Shown here: positions 52,064 through 53,859 of the stretch, piece by piece
Layout of the letters: each line of letters opens with the position of its first letter
Position numbering within the stretch: the stretch's first letter is position 1
Assembly: GCA_030532895.1 (NCBI GenBank)
Contig: JAUNKF010000023.1
Location: 1 to 53,859, forward strand
Length of the DNA: 53,859 nt
Direction: 5' to 3'
Origin: Lautropia sp.
GTDB taxonomy: Bacteria; Pseudomonadota; Gammaproteobacteria; Burkholderiales; Burkholderiaceae_E
The notes under the pieces: model-generated
What the model saw: the letters and a program-made list of their open reading frames with translations, nothing else
Databases searched by the model: none
Told to the model about the DNA's origin: nothing
Program-made: the position numbers and the translations under genes

Positions 52064-53859
52064 TCAAAGCTGGGCCAAATCGGCCACGCGGTTCATCAGG
52101 TCGTGCAGGGCTGCAAGCAGGGCCAGCCGGTTGCGCCGGATGGCCGGGTCGTCGGCGTTGACCATCACCTGATCGAAAAAGGCATCGACCGGGGCTTGCA
52201 GGGCGGCGAGCGCCTGTAGCGCAGCCGTGAAGTCGCGGGCCTCCAGATGCGCTTCGATCTGTGGTTGCAGGGTGACGAGCGTCTGATGCAGCTGTTGCTC
52301 GGCGGCCTCCGTGAGCAGGGCCGGGTCGATGGCTGCTGCAGGCGCTTGTTGTGCAGCGCCGCTACCTGCATTGGCCGGGGTGGACGGGGGCGGTGCCTCG
52401 GTGGCCGATTTGCGCAGGATGTTGCCGATCCGCTTGTTGGCGGCCGTGAGGGCCTCGAAAGCGGGCAGCTGGCGGAAGGCGGCCAGGGCCGAGAGACGCG
52501 CGCCCAGCTGGTCGAGCCGATCCAGGCCGACGGCCAGCACGGCTTCGATGTCGGCTGTGCCGTAGCCTTGCTCGCGCAGGTAGCTGCGAAGCCGGTCGGC
52601 CACGAAATGTGTCAGGCCCGGCACGTCGGGCGTGAAGGGGGTGTCGGCTGCTTTGGCTTTGCCGCCTTTCTTGGCGGCTTTGCCTTTGGCGTCCGTGGCG
52701 CTGCGGGCATCGGTTGCCTGGGTCTCTGCTGCCTGGGCGCCATCTCCCGTGGAGGGGGCGCCGTCGACTGTCTGCACGGCAGGCGTGCCGAGGCCAGCCG
52801 CTGCCTTGTCGGCCGACAGCTTGTCGAAGACGGAGAAGGCGGTGCTGAGCAGATCGGTGAGTGAGGTCTGCACGCCGCCTTCGATCAGGATGCGCACCAC
52901 ACCCAGGGCATGACGGCGCAGGGCGAAGGGATCCTTGTCGCCGGTGGGGCGCTGGCCGATGCCCCAGATGCCGGCCAGCGTTTCCAGCTTGTCGGCCAGG
53001 GCCAGCGTGAGCCCGGTGGGCGTGGTGGGCAGGGCATCGCCGGCAAAGCGCGGCTGGTAGTGCTCGGCAATGGCTTCGGCCACGGCCGCAGGTTCACCAT
53101 CGTGGCGGGCGTAATAGCGGCCCATGATGCCTTGCAGCTCGGGAAACTCGCCGACCATGCCGGTGAGCAGATCAGTTTTGGCCAAGGCAGCGGCCCGTTC
53201 GGCCTCGGCCGGCTGGGTGCCGGTGAGCGGGGCCAGTGCGGCGGCCAGACGCTGGATGCGCTCGCTGCGCTCGGCTTGTGAGCCAAGGCGCGCGTGGTAG
53301 ACGACCTGGGCCAGCTGCGGCAGTCGCGAGGCCAGGGTCTGTTGGCGATCCTGGTCGAAGAAGAAGCGGGCATCGGCCAGACGGGGGCGCACGACACGCT
53401 CATTGCCGTCGATGATGGCCGAGGGATCGCTGATCGCCATGTTCGAGACGATCAGGAAGCGGTTTTGCAGCTTGTTGTCGGCATCGAAGAGCGGGAAGTA
53501 GCGCTGGTTGGTGCGCATGCTGAGAATCAGGCATTCCTGCGGGACTTCGAGGAAGGCCGGGTCGAACTGGCCGGTATAGACGGCGGGCCATTCGACGAGC
53601 GAGGTCACTTCGTCCAGCAGTGCCACCATCTGCTGCTGCTCTTCGTCGTTGACGGCCAGCAGCCCCCCATTGGCCTGGCTGGCGCGGGCCAGCTCGTCGG
53701 CGATCATCACGCGGCGGGCCTGCTGATCCGGTTCCACCTTGCCTTCTTCACGTAGCTGCGTGTCGTAGCTGTTCGCGTCGCGGATGCTGATGCTCCCTTT
53801 GGCGAGGAAGCGGTGGCCGTCGGTGATGCGGTCGGCCGGGATGCCGAACACCTGGCAGG
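52064..53859 (-). CDS. glyS: Glycyl-tRNA synthetase beta subunit GlyS, C-terminal part (5' partial)
   Basis: It charges tRNA-Gly together with GlyQ. The frame is open to the right edge; family sequence such as VFGIPADRITDGHRF precedes any believable start, so the gene continues outside. Marks are QECLILSMRTNQRYFPLFDADNKLQNRF, NERVVRPRLADARFFFDQDR, GEFPELQGIMGRYYARHDGE, LADKLETLAGIWGIGQRPTGDKDPFALRR (in two parts) and FDQVMVNADDPAIRRNRLALL at the end. Two low-complexity insertions interrupt it: about 60 residues of Ala/Thr/Lys/Gly (coded at about 52650-52810) and about 30 of Pro/Ala (about 52315-52415), compared with the usual subunit. Confidence 0.95.
   Translation of the reverse strand, partial: CQVFGIPADRITDGHRFLAKGSISIRDANSYDTQLREEGKVEPDQQARRVMIADELARASQANGGLLAVNDEEQQQMVALLDEVTSLVEWPAVYTGQFDPAFLEVPQECLILSMRTNQRYFPLFDADNKLQNRFLIVSNMAISDPSAIIDGNERVVRPRLADARFFFDQDRQQTLASRLPQLAQVVYHARLGSQAERSERIQRLAAALAPLTGTQPAEAERAAALAKTDLLTGMVGEFPELQGIMGRYYARHDGEPAAVAEAIAEHYQPRFAGDALPTTPTGLTLALADKLETLAGIWGIGQRPTGDKDPFALRRHALGVVRILIEGGVQTSLTDLLSTAFSVFDKLSADKAAAGLGTPAVQTVDGAPSTGDGAQAAETQATDARSATDAKGKAAKKGGKAKAADTPFTPDVPGLTHFVADRLRSYLREQGYGTADIEAVLAVGLDRLDQLGARLSALAAFRQLPAFEALTAANKRIGNILRKSATEAPPPSTPANAGSGAAQQAPAAAIDPALLTEAAEQQLHQTLVTLQPQIEAHLEARDFTAALQALAALQAPVDAFFDQVMVNADDPAIRRNRLALLAALHDLMNRVADLAQL

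Overview
The window is high-GC chromosomal DNA from a betaproteobacterium, most likely Burkholderiales. The evidence is the Tol-Pal cluster, lptD-surA-rsmA, plsC next to glyS with a KHQSTWE acyltransferase box, and dusB-fis-purH-ruvC. Ala/Pro-rich insertions inside housekeeping enzymes would fit a Lautropia-like genome, but I cannot prove the genus from sequence alone.

Layout. (1) 1-2400: the C-terminal part of an Rhs polymorphic toxin ending in a Tle1/DUF2235-like lipase, cut by the window edge. (2) 2500-10600, mostly minus strand: tRNA-Lys and an ordered envelope and recombination cluster ruvA-ruvB-ybgC-tolQ-tolR-tolA-tolB-pal-cpoB. The tolA frame carries an in-frame amber codon just before its C-terminal domain. 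(3) 10600-31640: an accessory island inserted between ruvAB and ruvC. It holds a TacA/TacT-type toxin-antitoxin pair, a relic of an IS1380-family transposase, and a 20-kb plus-strand operon: a DrmD-like SNF2 helicase, a giant N6-adenine methyltransferase (frameshifted), an AlbA_2 protein with an octapeptide-repeat linker, a 2,383-aa DEAD/DUF1998 helicase with many zinc-type cysteine clusters and a nuclease-like tail, and a RelE-like/UvrD fusion. (4) 31650-38820, minus strand: ruvC, purH, fis, dusB, a UbiH-family hydroxylase, murU and amgK. (5) 39278-44114, plus strand: lptD, surA, rsmA. (6) 44117-53859, minus strand: a TAXI-type binding lipoprotein with gltS, an omega-aminotransferase, a DUF4143 ATPase preceded by three palindromes spaced 33 bp, a YgjP-like metallopeptidase, plsC and the 3' part of glyS.

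The main candidate for a new system is the five-gene operon at 11.8-31.6 kb. It pairs the helicase and methyltransferase of class 1 DISARM with three proteins that are not the canonical DrmA, DrmB and DrmC. It is best read as a DISARM-related antiphage restriction system of different composition.

Other patterns worth following are a dispersed intergenic repeat (core AGAGCGTGTCATGCACT) seen at seven places, a C10 tract just upstream of the plsC ribosome-binding site, and two genes (tolA and the methyltransferase) each broken by a single-base change that needs read-level confirmation.
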